Shown: positions 7,800 through 16,493, counted from the first letter of the stretch. The stretch is 64,000 bases of DNA from Xanthomarina sp. F1114 (GCF_026410255.1 NZ_JAPMLL010000006.1:144305-208304); one strand, 5' to 3'. A program made the numbers and translations. The notes: a model not told the origin generated them from the letters alone.

Positions 7800-8558
7800 T
7801 TAAAAAAACTCACGATATTGCATCACTCTAAAATCCAAGGTATTAAACTTTGGATTTTTTTGTTTGAGTTGTTTGTATAAAGGCATACTTCCAACCGCTC
7901 TGTTGGCAGCACCCGAAGGGGCAGTTAGGGATACGGTTTTTATGATTCTTTTGTCATCCCGACATGAGTTTTGCGATTGAGGATTCTCATCATTACAATT
8001 ACTTGTCTTAGATTCTTCTCTTTGCCTGTCTTGAGCTAAGTCGAAAGGCTCAGAATAATACAACTCAAATTGATGAATTCTTGGAACCTCATTAGAAACC
8101 AATTCCAATTTTAAATGATATTCTTTGAGATGTCTTCTGAAAAAATATTCAGGTCCATTTTTACTATTTCCACCTGTAAACAATAAGGTATCTATATTTG
8201 TAAATTCTTTTAAGTACCCAATTAAATCTCTATAAACAACATTCTGCATTCCTAAATCTGAAGCATCCATTTTCTCACGTTCAGCACTTTCAACCATATC
8301 GCAAATGCCAATACCTCTCTCAATTAGGAATTGTTTTCGTTGTTGAATAGCTTCCTCTGTGGTTTCATACTTTAAATTCAGATCAAACAATTCATCTAGA
8401 ATTTTCCATAATTGTCCGTCGCTACTTCCATAACAAAAATCGACATCTACAGGTTTTAAATTGCCTGTAGTGAATCTTGGAGGTGGTAACGTACCAACAA
8501 TTAATTTTGTAGCATGCTCAGGAATAAAGGGTTTGTATGGATGGTAATGTTTGAACAT
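7800..8558 (-). CDS. Uracil-DNA glycosylase-like protein with repeat-derived insertion
   Basis: The 252-residue protein begins YHPYKPFIPEHATKLIVGTLPPPRF, similar to the Mug / DNA-deoxyinosine-type branch of the uracil-DNA glycosylase superfamily, where the conserved GTxPP region forms the base pocket. The C-terminal TAPSGAANRAVG corresponds to the SPSxxN DNA-intercalation motif. These proteins excise damaged bases or are uncharacterised relatives. Residues about 168-203 (YSEPFDLAQDRQREESK through NSCRDDKR) look foreign: hydrophilic, repeat-like and interrupting the core between FELYY and IIKTVSLTAPSG. They are encoded by 7951-8058, which reads as a flavobacterial intergenic palindromic repeat inserted in frame. 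Activity may survive because the insertion lies in a loop. Confidence 0.78.
   Translation of the reverse strand: MFKHYHPYKPFIPEHATKLIVGTLPPPRFTTGNLKPVDVDFCYGSSDGQLWKILDELFDLNLKYETTEEAIQQRKQFLIERGIGICDMVESAEREKMDASDLGMQNVVYRDLIGYLKEFTNIDTLLFTGGNSKNGPEYFFRRHLKEYHLKLELVSNEVPRIHQFELYYSEPFDLAQDRQREESKTSNCNDENPQSQNSCRDDKRIIKTVSLTAPSGAANRAVGSMPLYKQLKQKNPKFNTLDFRVMQYREFF
7951..8058 (-). repeat. Repeat element inserted in frame inside the glycosylase gene
   Basis: The segment codes for SEPFDLAQDRQREE and a following polar stretch. Its DNA holds arms such as GCCTGTCTTGAGCTAAG and GTCGAAAGGC around a short inverted repeat, and another palindrome-like part (TCATCCCGACATGAG). These strings have the style of short dispersed flavobacterial repeats rather than coding sequence. 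The repeat is in frame and free of stops. Confidence 0.6.
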
Positions 8559-8633
8559 ATATCTATTGATTTATAAGCTTAATTTTTGTATTTTAATCCA
8601 ACATAAAAATTAAGTTTAATTTATAAAAAAACC

Positions 8634-8668
8634 ACTTTCCTGTCTACCGACAGGCAGGCGTGGGAAGT
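8634..8668 (+). repeat. Palindromic repeat just before the bTHX gene
   Basis: CCTGTC TACC GACAGG forms a tight hairpin, nested in an outer pairing of ACTTTCC with GGGAAGT. The same beginning (CACTTTCCTGT, then CCGAC) occurs before coaD at 16454-16479. Here it ends only 6 bases before the bTHX start codon. Confidence 0.55.
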
Positions 8669-8673
8669 AAAAC

Positions 8674-8811
8674 ATGGGAAAAGGAGATAAAAAAACCAAA
8701 AAAGGAAAAATTCAAAGAGGTTCTTATGGGGTTAGACGTCCACGAATAAAAAAACGACCACGTCTTGAGGATAAATTAGATCCTAATAAAAAAGTGAAAC
8801 CTAAATCTTAA
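8674..8811 (+). CDS. Small ribosomal subunit protein bTHX
   Basis: This 45-codon ORF is too short for usual gene finders. MGKGDKKTKKGKIQRGSYG, then VRRPRIKKRP, matches the 30S protein THX: about 26 strongly basic residues that in Thermus sit in a cavity of the 30S head. Bacteroidota have a related protein with a longer tail, as here (residues 28-45, RPRLEDKLDPNKKVKPKS). The start codon lies 6 bases after a palindromic repeat. The 3' end overlaps the convergent gene at 8801 by 11 bases. Recognition rests on the conserved GDKKTKKGKI-RGSYG-RRPR core. Confidence 0.88.
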   Translation: MGKGDKKTKKGKIQRGSYGVRRPRIKKRPRLEDKLDPNKKVKPKS

Positions 8812-9139
8812 ATTCTCTAGCCATTTTTCTACCAAAGGCATAAGCGCCAACAACAGCTAAAACTACAATACAAATATTTGCAAAAACATAGAGGGTGTAC
8901 AAAAAGACATCCTCTTTAGAATTGATACAAAATGTATCTGTAATACAGGTTTCTAAAGGGTCTTGATACATTTGAAGCAATAAAAAACTCACCACAAATA
9001 GCACTAAAATTGACACCAAAATATACTGAGGTGTTTTATTTCTTGGCTTTTTACCTGTTGGTTTAAAAGCATTTCTTTGGTCTTCTGTACGTTTATTATC
9101 TTGTAAAGACCAAAGTGTTTTCTTTGGAGAGTTGTCCAT
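8801..9139 (-). CDS. Hypothetical two-pass membrane protein
   Basis: The 112-residue protein has a hydrophilic lysine-rich N-terminus (about 36 residues), a first membrane segment (YILVSILVLFVVSFLLL), an external loop with two cysteines (DPLETCITDTFCINSKED) that could form a disulfide, and a second membrane segment (TLYVFANICIVVLAVVGAYAFG) with a short basic tail. I do not recognise a family. Its start overlaps the 3' end of yaaA by 44 bases, so it is translated from the yaaA transcript. Confidence 0.68.
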   Translation of the reverse strand: MDNSPKKTLWSLQDNKRTEDQRNAFKPTGKKPRNKTPQYILVSILVLFVVSFLLLQMYQDPLETCITDTFCINSKEDVFLYTLYVFANICIVVLAVVGAYAFGRKMAREFKI

Positions 9140-9854
9140 GAAATCTATAATTTTCTAAATTAAAACCTTTAATATCGTCTAATGTTTTGGCATTGGTATC
9201 AATAATATAACGAGTCATTAATCCTCTTGCCAATTTAGCGTAAATACCAATGGTTTTATATTCGCCATTTTTAAGCTCTTTAAAATCGATGTCAATAACT
9301 GGAACTTTTAAAGTTTTAGTATCTATGGCTTTAAAATATTCGTTACTAGCTAAGTTTAAAAAAAACTCGTTGTCTTCCAATTCGTCGTTTAAGGCTTTGG
9401 TAACTTTCTTTTTCCAGAATTCATAAAGGTTTTTATTTTTCCCAACAGGAAGTTTTGTTCCCATTTCTAATCTGTAAGCTTGCATTAAATCTAAGGGCTT
9501 TAAAACACCATAAAGTCCTGAAAGAATTCTAACTGTATCTTGAAGTTTATCTAATTTCTTAACATCTAAAGAGTAGACATCTAAGCCTCTGTAAACATCT
9601 CCATTAAAAGTGTAAATGGCTGGCCGGGCATTCTCTTTTGTAAAAGGTAGTTGCCAATCTTGATTGCGTTCGTAATTTAAATGGGCTAAATTATCTGAAA
9701 TATTCATGAGTTTCGATAAACTCTTGGCCGATTTCTTTTTTAGCACTTTTTGGATGCGTTCAGAATCTGATAAAAACTGAGATTCAGAAGATTTTGTGGT
9801 TGGCAATTTAGATTCAAAATCGAGGGATTTTGCAGGTGATAAAACAAGCTTCAT
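9096..9854 (-). CDS. yaaA: Peroxide stress protein YaaA (DUF328)
   Basis: The 252-residue protein opens with MKLVLSPAKSLDFES, the YaaA signature. It also has NYERNQDWQLPFTKENARPA, FNGDVYRGLDV (the conserved GDVY-GL motif) and LYGVLKPLDLMQAYRLEMG. In E. coli YaaA lowers free iron and protects DNA from hydrogen peroxide; the structure suggests a DNA-binding fold. I start at the ATG at 9854 because the longer frame adds residues from a palindromic repeat (9857-9878). A TAACTTTG promoter box lies about 95 bases upstream. The downstream membrane-protein gene overlaps by 44 bases. Confidence 0.93.
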   Translation of the reverse strand: MKLVLSPAKSLDFESKLPTTKSSESQFLSDSERIQKVLKKKSAKSLSKLMNISDNLAHLNYERNQDWQLPFTKENARPAIYTFNGDVYRGLDVYSLDVKKLDKLQDTVRILSGLYGVLKPLDLMQAYRLEMGTKLPVGKNKNLYEFWKKKVTKALNDELEDNEFFLNLASNEYFKAIDTKTLKVPVIDIDFKELKNGEYKTIGIYAKLARGLMTRYIIDTNAKTLDDIKGFNLENYRFHGQLSKENTLVFTR

Positions 9855-9856
9855 AG

Positions 9857-9878
9857 GCATTTCCTGCAAAAGCAGGAA
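9857..9878. repeat. Short palindrome upstream of yaaA
   Basis: ATTCCTGC TTTT GCAGGAA on the minus strand is a near-perfect inverted repeat that ends a few bases before the yaaA ATG. This GCAGGAAT-type palindrome is of the kind scattered in flavobacterial intergenic DNA. It would lie in the mRNA leader and could affect translation. Confidence 0.5.
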
Positions 9879-9950
9879 TCTCTTTAAAGATTAATAAATA
9901 ACTTCAATTAAGGAAATAAAAATTAGCTTTTTAGTCCTTTAATACAGATT

Positions 9951-9958
9951 CAAAGTTA
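9951..9958 (-). promoter_or_regulatory. -7 box of the yaaA promoter
   Basis: On the minus strand TAACTTTG fits TAnnTTTG exactly. A possible -33 TTTTG lies about 26 bases further upstream, which is longer than usual. Confidence 0.45.
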
Positions 9959-10040
9959 CGGATAAAACCATAAAATAACGAATTCAAAATGTTATAATGA
10001 AGCTAAAAATATATGGTTTATCAATAGTAAAAGAAACTAT

Positions 10041-10478
10041 TTATTCAAGCACTAAATTAGTATCTCCAGAGACTAAAGCTACATGACAACAATCTGCTGT
10101 CACTTTATAATCACTACTTATAACTTCAATGTCATTAATAAACCCTTTAAACTGAATGTCTATCACTTGATTTAATTGTACTTGTCCATCAGAAATCATA
10201 GGATACTGACCTGACTCTTGATGATACACAAAGGCATCTGGGTGAATTTGCATGGTTAAATCCTCTCCATTTTCAATGTTAGTAACTTCAAAAGAATCTA
10301 AAGCAACTGGTTCCTGATTTTGATCTTTTATTCTTACATCTATGGATACAATATTATGTGTGCAAATTGCTTCTTCGCATTCATCGGCTGGGTTATCATC
10401 ATCACTTTTACATGAAATAAAGAACATGGTTAAAATTGAAAGCGCAATGAATGCAAATGATTTGTTGGGAAATTTCAT
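10041..10478 (-). CDS. Small lipoprotein of unknown function
   Basis: The 145-residue protein has a lipoprotein signal with lipobox FISC at residues 20-23, followed by the acidic KSDDD that in Bacteroidota favours export to the cell surface. The mature part has four further cysteines (ECEEAIC and DCCH), probably paired in disulfides, and looks like a single beta-sandwich domain (VSIDVRIKDQNQEPVAL ending NLVLE). I do not recognise a named family. It lies 41 bases after a second lipoprotein gene on the same strand, so they probably form a two-gene unit. Confidence 0.75.
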   Translation of the reverse strand: MKFPNKSFAFIALSILTMFFISCKSDDDNPADECEEAICTHNIVSIDVRIKDQNQEPVALDSFEVTNIENGEDLTMQIHPDAFVYHQESGQYPMISDGQVQLNQVIDIQFKGFINDIEVISSDYKVTADCCHVALVSGDTNLVLE

Positions 10479-10519
10479 AAGATTTGGTTTTTAAAAAATG
10501 TAGATAATAAAATTTAGTT

Positions 10520-11428
10520 TTAATATTGATCATAAATCCATTCACCATTTTCATCGTATGCCAAATTCCAAGTTTGATAAGCTTCTTCTTGAGTAGGTTC
10601 TAAAATTGGGGTTGCATAATAATCATCATTTGGATAATCGTATCTATTAGAAGTTTTTCTATATTCTGTAAAGTTGTTTTTAGATAGAGATCTATTGAAT
10701 GTTTCCTCAAACATTTGAAGTTTTCTAAATGGGTTTTCAGCAGTATCGTAACCACTGAAATATTGCGTTTCTTTCTTTGAAAAAATTGTATATGTATCTA
10801 AAGTACCTTTTCCAGAATAAATGGTTACAATACTATCTAAATTATCATTGGTATAATACAGAGTTGATTCTTTAAAATAACGAACTGACCAATCTCCAAT
10901 AGTTGAGACTCTATTTGAGGTTTTAACAAACGACATTAATTTCCCATTACTATACGTGTAGTTTGTGGTGTCTCTTTCAGGATAATCATATTCTTGAAAC
11001 CTAATATTCCTGACCATTCTATTATTTGCATCAAACTCAATAATTCTTTCGTTTTCTCGAACTGAAAGTCCATTAAAGGGGACAGCTTTTTTTTCAAGAT
11101 GTACTTTATTATTAGTATAGGTTAAATCTGTATAAAGAGAATCGTGCAAATAGCCACCACCTCCACTGCCAGAGCCAAGATATAGTATATCGCCATTTCG
11201 TTTAGTAATTCTGTTAGAATCATCATACTCAAATGAAATTATATTACTATAATTCAAAAATGTAGACAAATGGGTGTTATATTGTGCATAAAATCCGTGA
11301 TAACTCTCTATATAAAAATTATCATCAGGTTGTTCAATAACCTGTTCGCCTGAGTCATCATCATGACTACAACTAAAATTTGTTATTAAGGAGATGCATA
11401 TAGCTAAGTAGAAAAGGGTGTTTTTCAT
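10520..11428 (-). CDS. Lipoprotein with RHS/YD-like beta repeats
   Basis: The 302-residue protein has a lipoprotein signal peptide with lipobox NFSC, then SHDDDSGEQ, the acidic motif of surface lipoproteins. The mature chain is rich in Tyr, Asn and Asp with short repeated beta units: FEYDDSNRITKR, IEFDANNRMVRN, YTYSNGKLMSF, LYYTNDNLDSIV. These resemble the YD-like or DUF4595-type repeats seen in Bacteroidota surface lipoproteins. A glycine-rich loop (GSGSGGGGY) sits near residue 90. No catalytic motif is evident. It is the first gene of a pair with the lipoprotein at 10041. Confidence 0.75.
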   Translation of the reverse strand: MKNTLFYLAICISLITNFSCSHDDDSGEQVIEQPDDNFYIESYHGFYAQYNTHLSTFLNYSNIISFEYDDSNRITKRNGDILYLGSGSGGGGYLHDSLYTDLTYTNNKVHLEKKAVPFNGLSVRENERIIEFDANNRMVRNIRFQEYDYPERDTTNYTYSNGKLMSFVKTSNRVSTIGDWSVRYFKESTLYYTNDNLDSIVTIYSGKGTLDTYTIFSKKETQYFSGYDTAENPFRKLQMFEETFNRSLSKNNFTEYRKTSNRYDYPNDDYYATPILEPTQEEAYQTWNLAYDENGEWIYDQY

Positions 11429-11630
11429 TATATTGTAGGTTTAAGTTATTGCAATATATATATAACAAAATTATTCAGATTTTTTTTATCTTTTTGTTGA
11501 AAGAAATATTATCCATCCCTACGTAAAATAACTGTTTTTTTCATTTTCCCTAAAACAAATTCTGTATTATTTTATAGAACTTCCTCAAAATTTTCTAATT
11601 CTTTCCCTAACTGGCTTCCAACAATTTAAT

Positions 11631-13499
11631 CTATTCTGAATACTCTTTCAATAAAGCTCTATAATTCTTCAAAATTTCAGAACGGCTTACAAACCCTACA
11701 AAATGACCTTCTTTATCTATAACAGGAAGTTGCCATACATCTGCTTCATCAAACATTTTTATAACCTTCATTACAGAATCTGTAGGAAAGACAGTAAATG
11801 CTGGACTTATTGCTAATTGACCTATATTAATTCCTTCTGTAGGTTTTTTATTTAATAAAAACGGTCTTAGCTGGGCTCTGTTAATAATACCCCAGAATTT
11901 ATTTTCTTGATCTAGAACAGCCATACTGTTCTTATCGCTTTGTTTAAACTTATATAAAATTTCGTCTAAATTATCTGCGGTTTTAATAATAGATGAATTT
12001 CTTTCCAGACAATCAAAAAGAGAAATATGAGATAATATGTTTTGATCTTGTCTAGTTGTAAAAATTTCACCCTTATTGGCCAAAGTGCTAAATGCAGGAT
12101 TAATTGGAGAGAAAAATTTATTGATAATAAAAGAGATAACAGAAACAATCATTAAAGGTATAAATAGATCGTATCCACTACTACATTCTGCAATTAAAAA
12201 AATGGCTGTTAACGGTGCGTACATAGAACCAGACATTACCCCAGCCATACCAACTAACATTAAATTAGTTACCGGAACATTATCCATACCCATTAAAGTT
12301 AAAACGTAGCCAAACAAATACCCTAATAAACCACCGGCTACTAGAGATGGCGCAAAATTACCTCCTGTTCCTCCAGAATTTAAAGTAATACTTGTAGCAA
12401 ATGCTTTTAACAAAACAGCTAGTGTTAAAAACGCAAGAACTATCCACTGAGACTGACCAAAATAAGAAAATAAGCTATTTTGAAATAGACTATTTATTCC
12501 TCCCTGATCTAAAATTTTAATATTAAAATATCCTTCTCCAAAAAGTGGAGGAAAAATAACGCATAAAATAGATAATAATGTTCCTCCAACAATAGCTTTT
12601 AGTAAATATCTATTTTTAAATTTACTAAAAAACTGATGTGTTTTTTGACCAACTAAAATAAAATACCGAGCATATAATCCAGTTATTATTCCTAAAACAA
12701 TATAAAATAAAACATTAAAGTGATCAAAAACCTCTCTTGCCGGTAAGTTAAATAAAACGTGTTCATTTAAAATTATTTTTGACAATAAGCTTCCGCATAT
12801 TGCCGCAATAACCAAGGGAATAAAGTCTGTAAAAACTAACCCAGCAAGTATAATCTCAAATGCAAACATCACGGCTGCAATAGGTGCATTAAAAGCTGCT
12901 GCAATTCCTCCTGCTGCTCCTGCTGCCAATAGAAGTGTTCTTTCTTTAAAACCTAACCGATACCGTTGTGCGTAATTTGACCCTATGGCAGAACCTGTTA
13001 CTGCTATGGGGGTTTCTAAGCCTGCAGAACCTCCAAATCCTACTGTAACGGCACTTTGAAGTACTAAAGAGTACATTTTACTAGGCTTAATTTTACTCTC
13101 GTTTTTAGAAATTGTCTTTAACACAAAAGACATTTCCTTCTCTTCATCAGATTTAAAAAAGAATTTCACTATTAAGGCGGTAAACACAATTCCTAATAAC
13201 GGAAAAATAGCATAAATAACTAGTCGCTGATTAAAAGGAAGATCATGACTTATAAAACTTTGAATGTGGTGTACGCTTACTTTAAGAATAACTCCCGCCA
13301 TTCCAGCACTTAAGCCAACTAAAATCCCTGAGAGAATAAGAAACTGAGATCTGCTTACTCTACTGCTTACCCACAACAGAAGAATTTCTATATAATTAAA
13401 TTTCCTGAATGGATAATTAATAAAATCTTTATTGAAGCGTAAAAAGTTACTGTAAAGCTTATTAATCTTATTGATTAATTCTGTAATCCCTTTTTTCAA
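11631..13499 (-). CDS. ClC-family chloride channel/transporter with CBS domains
   Basis: The 622-residue protein has about ten to twelve membrane segments, then a C-terminal CBS pair (about residues 485-615, ending VWQLPVIDKEGHFVGFVSRSEIL). ClC motifs are visible: GGSAGLETPIAVTG stands for GxxGREGP, where the glutamate of GLETP aligns with the gating glutamate, and GGTGGNFAPSLVAGG corresponds to GGxFxP. The usual GSGIP serine region is replaced by GFGGSAG. The family moves chloride through the cytoplasmic membrane as a channel or a proton exchanger; CBS domains may bind nucleotides. The gene is monocistronic. Confidence 0.92.
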   Translation of the reverse strand: MKKGITELINKINKLYSNFLRFNKDFINYPFRKFNYIEILLLWVSSRVSRSQFLILSGILVGLSAGMAGVILKVSVHHIQSFISHDLPFNQRLVIYAIFPLLGIVFTALIVKFFFKSDEEKEMSFVLKTISKNESKIKPSKMYSLVLQSAVTVGFGGSAGLETPIAVTGSAIGSNYAQRYRLGFKERTLLLAAGAAGGIAAAFNAPIAAVMFAFEIILAGLVFTDFIPLVIAAICGSLLSKIILNEHVLFNLPAREVFDHFNVLFYIVLGIITGLYARYFILVGQKTHQFFSKFKNRYLLKAIVGGTLLSILCVIFPPLFGEGYFNIKILDQGGINSLFQNSLFSYFGQSQWIVLAFLTLAVLLKAFATSITLNSGGTGGNFAPSLVAGGLLGYLFGYVLTLMGMDNVPVTNLMLVGMAGVMSGSMYAPLTAIFLIAECSSGYDLFIPLMIVSVISFIINKFFSPINPAFSTLANKGEIFTTRQDQNILSHISLFDCLERNSSIIKTADNLDEILYKFKQSDKNSMAVLDQENKFWGIINRAQLRPFLLNKKPTEGINIGQLAISPAFTVFPTDSVMKVIKMFDEADVWQLPVIDKEGHFVGFVSRSEILKNYRALLKEYSE

Positions 13500-13687
13500 A
13501 ACTGAATAGATTTATTGATAGTTTTCATGCATCAATTAGTCTTAATTTAATAATAAAACCAATAATAGATTTTAATATGAAATATAATCTTTTAAAAAAA
13601 CAAACATTCTATTGTCCTCAAAACATATTCCTAAAAAGTATTTAGAAAGACACCTAGAAAAGCGGTTCTCATTATTTTAGCAGTCAA

Positions 13688-14725
13688 TTAGCTCAAGTCT
13701 TGATGTTTCACATAATGCTGCCATTTCTCAATACATAACTGCATATCTTCTGGGATTTCAGAATCGAAACTCATAAATTCTCCGGTTCTTGGATGTGTAA
13801 ACCCTAAAGTTTTTGCATGAAGCGCTTGTCTAGGTAAAACTTTAAAGCAATTATCTACAAACTGTTTGTATTTAGTAAAGGTAGTTCCCTTTAATATTCT
13901 TTCGCCTCCATAACGTTCGTCGTTAAACAAAGTATGACCAATATGTTTCATATGAACACGTATTTGGTGTGTACGTCCAGTTTCTAATTTACAAGACACT
14001 AAAGTAACATACCCCAGGCGCTCAAGCACTTTATAATGCGTTACTGCTGGCTTACCTTTATCCTCGTCATCACCAAAAAAGACCGTATTTTGTAATCTGT
14101 TTTTTGGATGACGACCTATATTTCCTTCTATTGTTCCTTCTTCTTCCTCCATGTTTCCCCAAACAATTGCCACATACTCACGCTTGCTCGTTTTATCGAA
14201 AAACTGTTTAGCTAAATGTGTCATGGCTTCCTCGTTTTTAGCAACTACTAAAAGACCACTCGTGTCTTTATCTATTCTGTGCACTAATCCTGGGCGGTTA
14301 CTGGAGTTGTTTGGCAGATTATCAAAATGATAAATTAGAGCATTAATTAAGGTTCCTGAGTAATTTCCATGTCCTGGATGCACAACCATACCTGGTTCTT
14401 TATTAACAACTAATAAGTCGTCATCCTCATAGACAATATTTAAAGGAATATTCTCTGGAGTTAATAAATTTTCGTAAGGTGGGTGTTCGAAAAGCACGCG
14501 AATCACATCAAAAGGTTTTACCTTATAATTAGATTTTACAGGCTCATCATTCACATGAATATTACCACTTTTTGCAGCTGCCTGAATTTTATTTCGTGTA
14601 GCATTTACAATAAAATTCATTAAATATTTGTCTATTCTAAGAGGCTGCTGACCTTTATCTGCAGTAAAGCTATAATGCTCATATAATTCATCGTCACTTT
14701 CCTGCTCTGGCGTATAATCTGTCAT
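13688..14725 (-). CDS. rluD: Pseudouridine synthase RluD family
   Basis: The 345-residue protein has an N-terminal S4 RNA-binding domain (LRIDKYLMNFIVNATRNKI, about residues 27-85) and a catalytic domain with HRIDKDTSGLLVVAKN holding the catalytic aspartate, followed by GRTHQIRVHMKHIGH. This layout is that of RluC/RluD enzymes, which make pseudouridines in 23S rRNA; RluD modifies helix 69. I use the ATG at 14725 because it follows the stop of the PASTA gene by one base. The longer ATG at 14752 would overlap that gene and adds residues not expected in the family. The specific RluD assignment is by similarity to flavobacterial homologues. Confidence 0.9.
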   Translation of the reverse strand: MTDYTPEQESDDELYEHYSFTADKGQQPLRIDKYLMNFIVNATRNKIQAAAKSGNIHVNDEPVKSNYKVKPFDVIRVLFEHPPYENLLTPENIPLNIVYEDDDLLVVNKEPGMVVHPGHGNYSGTLINALIYHFDNLPNNSSNRPGLVHRIDKDTSGLLVVAKNEEAMTHLAKQFFDKTSKREYVAIVWGNMEEEEGTIEGNIGRHPKNRLQNTVFFGDDEDKGKPAVTHYKVLERLGYVTLVSCKLETGRTHQIRVHMKHIGHTLFNDERYGGERILKGTTFTKYKQFVDNCFKVLPRQALHAKTLGFTHPRTGEFMSFDSEIPEDMQLCIEKWQHYVKHQDLS

Positions 14726-14726
14726 T

Positions 14727-15290
14727 TTATTCTGAAGTTGGTCTAGTACCATTACCTAAAACCAAATCGATTTTAGACGTTTTTGGAAGCATATCTCCCG
14801 GTTGGATTTTTTCTCCCTGAAAGCTCATGTCTAAAACCATGTCTTTGGCAATATTGTCTTTATAGGTCAGTTTACCTACTTTAAAACCTAAGGCTTCCAA
14901 GGTTGGCTTTGCTTGTCTATACGTGCGTTCTTTTAAATCTGGAACTAATACATTTCTATATCCGGAAGGATTAAGTGTTAAATATATTTTTCGATTTTCC
15001 TTGACTTTTTCGCCAGCAATTGGATCTTGTTCAATAACCGAATACTTTGGATAATCTGGATTATAATTAGAAGAATCTAAAATTTCCATTACTAAACGAT
15101 TTTCATTTAGTTGCATTTCAGCTACTTCTATCGATTTCCCTTTTAATTCGGGAACCGTTTCAAATTCACCATGATTAGTAGACACCTTTAACCATTTTAA
15201 CATTATAAACGTCAAAATGAAAATGGCTACAAAAGCCAAAACAATTTGCTTTAAAAATGTTTTACTTTTAAGAAATTTTATAAGACTCAT
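14727..15290 (-). CDS. PASTA-domain membrane protein
   Basis: The 187-residue protein has one N-terminal membrane anchor (IVLAFVAIFILTFIMLKWL) and two periplasmic PASTA domains (about residues 40-110, TVPELKGKSIEVAEMQL; and 113-182, VPDLKERTYRQAKPTLEALGF). PASTA domains bind peptidoglycan stem peptides or beta-lactams in kinases and PBPs; here they stand without a kinase. It is immediately upstream of rluD (TAAAATG junction) and divergent from ddl, a neighbourhood linking it to cell-wall precursor sensing. A TATCTTTG box at 15309-15316 on the minus strand is its likely promoter. Confidence 0.88.
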   Translation of the reverse strand: MSLIKFLKSKTFLKQIVLAFVAIFILTFIMLKWLKVSTNHGEFETVPELKGKSIEVAEMQLNENRLVMEILDSSNYNPDYPKYSVIEQDPIAGEKVKENRKIYLTLNPSGYRNVLVPDLKERTYRQAKPTLEALGFKVGKLTYKDNIAKDMVLDMSFQGEKIQPGDMLPKTSKIDLVLGNGTRPTSE

Positions 15291-15308
15291 TTAAATTTAT
15301 TTAAACAA

Positions 15309-15316
15309 CAAAGATA
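15309..15316 (-). promoter_or_regulatory. -7 box for the PASTA-rluD operon
   Basis: TATCTTTG on the minus strand is an exact TAnnTTTG match, 19 bases before the ATG of the PASTA gene. No clear -33 TTG lies at the usual distance. Confidence 0.5.
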
Positions 15317-15439
15317 TAAAAACAGAACTGTTTTTTCTTTTGCTTTTATTGTGATATTTTAGCTTAACTAATAATCCTCTGGTTTTATTGTAAATTTAGT
15401 TAATAATTAAAGAGATTCCCATTTTCATGGGAAATACAT

Positions 15440-16414
15440 ATGAAAAAAAATATCGCCATTATTATGGGAGGTTTCTCTAGCGAATATGAAATCTCCATAA
15501 AAAGCGGAAACGTTGTTTACCAAACACTTAACAAAGACAAATATGCCATTTATCGCATTCATATTTTTGAAAAAAAGTGGGTTTATGTAGATAACCAAGA
15601 CAAAGAATTTCCTGTAGATAAAAACGATTTTTCTATATCTGCAAATAATAAAAAAATTAATTTTCATTGCGTTTTTAATGCCATTCACGGTACTCCGGGA
15701 GAAGATGGTTTTATGCAAGCTTACTTTAAGCTTTTAAATATTCCTCATACAAGTTGCGATATGTATCAAGCAGCACTCACTTTTAATAAACGCGATTGTT
15801 TAAGTGTTTTAAAACCCTTTGGAATAAAAACTGCCGAAAGCTTTTATGTTAATTTAGGAGACGAAATAAACTCGCAAGCTATAGTTAAAAAGGTTGGGTT
15901 ACCCTGTTTTGTTAAAGCAAATAAAGCTGGAAGTAGTTTCGGGATTACCAAAGTATATAAAATTGAAGAGATGCAAGATGCCATTGAGGTGGCATTTAAA
16001 GAAGATGATGAAATAATTATTGAATCTTATTTAGACGGCACAGAAGTTTCTGTGGGCGTAATAAAATATAAAGGTGAAACCAAAGTCTTACCAATAACAG
16101 AAATTGTTAGTGACAACGATTTTTTTGATTATAAAGCGAAGTATTTAGGCGAGTCTAAAGAAATTACCCCAGCAAGAATTAGTGATGACATGGCTCATAA
16201 AGTAAGTGAAATTGCGAAACAGGTTTATGATATTTTAAAAATGACAGGCTTTAGCCGAAGTGAATTTATTTTCAAAGATGGAGAACCTCATTTATTAGAA
16301 ATGAATACAGTTCCTGGATTAACTAAAGCAAGCATTTTACCTCAACAGGCTGCTGCTGCTGGAATTAGCTTGGAAGAGTTGTTTGAGAATGCTATTGAAG
16401 AAAGTCTAAAATAA
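15440..16414 (+). CDS. ddl: D-alanine--D-alanine ligase
   Basis: The 324-residue ATP-grasp enzyme carries the Ddl signatures: IMGGFSSEYEISIKSG at the N-terminus (first D-Ala site), HGTPGEDGFMQAYFKLLNIPHT, CFVKANKAGSSFGI (ATP-binding lysine and the GSS loop), and FSRSEFIFKDG followed by LEMNTVPGLT, where the conserved glutamate and asparagine bind magnesium. It makes the D-Ala-D-Ala end of the peptidoglycan stem in the cytosol. A hairpin (TTCCC and GGGAA, 15416-15433) lies directly before the ATG and could modulate initiation. coaD follows 79 bases downstream. Confidence 0.96.
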   Translation: MKKNIAIIMGGFSSEYEISIKSGNVVYQTLNKDKYAIYRIHIFEKKWVYVDNQDKEFPVDKNDFSISANNKKINFHCVFNAIHGTPGEDGFMQAYFKLLNIPHTSCDMYQAALTFNKRDCLSVLKPFGIKTAESFYVNLGDEINSQAIVKKVGLPCFVKANKAGSSFGITKVYKIEEMQDAIEVAFKEDDEIIIESYLDGTEVSVGVIKYKGETKVLPITEIVSDNDFFDYKAKYLGESKEITPARISDDMAHKVSEIAKQVYDILKMTGFSRSEFIFKDGEPHLLEMNTVPGLTKASILPQQAAAAGISLEELFENAIEESLK

Positions 16415-16453
16415 TAATTGATTATATTTACTGTTAATTAAAAAAGACTCACA

Positions 16454-16479
16454 CTTTCCTGTTTGCCGACACAGACAGG
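16454..16479 (+). repeat. Palindromic repeat before coaD
   Basis: CACTTTCCTGTTTG, then CCGACA and CAGACAGG, makes a hairpin of CCTGTTTG with CAGACAGG. It shares its first half with the repeat before bTHX (8634-8668). It ends 14 bases before the coaD ATG. Confidence 0.55.
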
Positions 16480-16493
16480 CTTAGAAAACAAAT

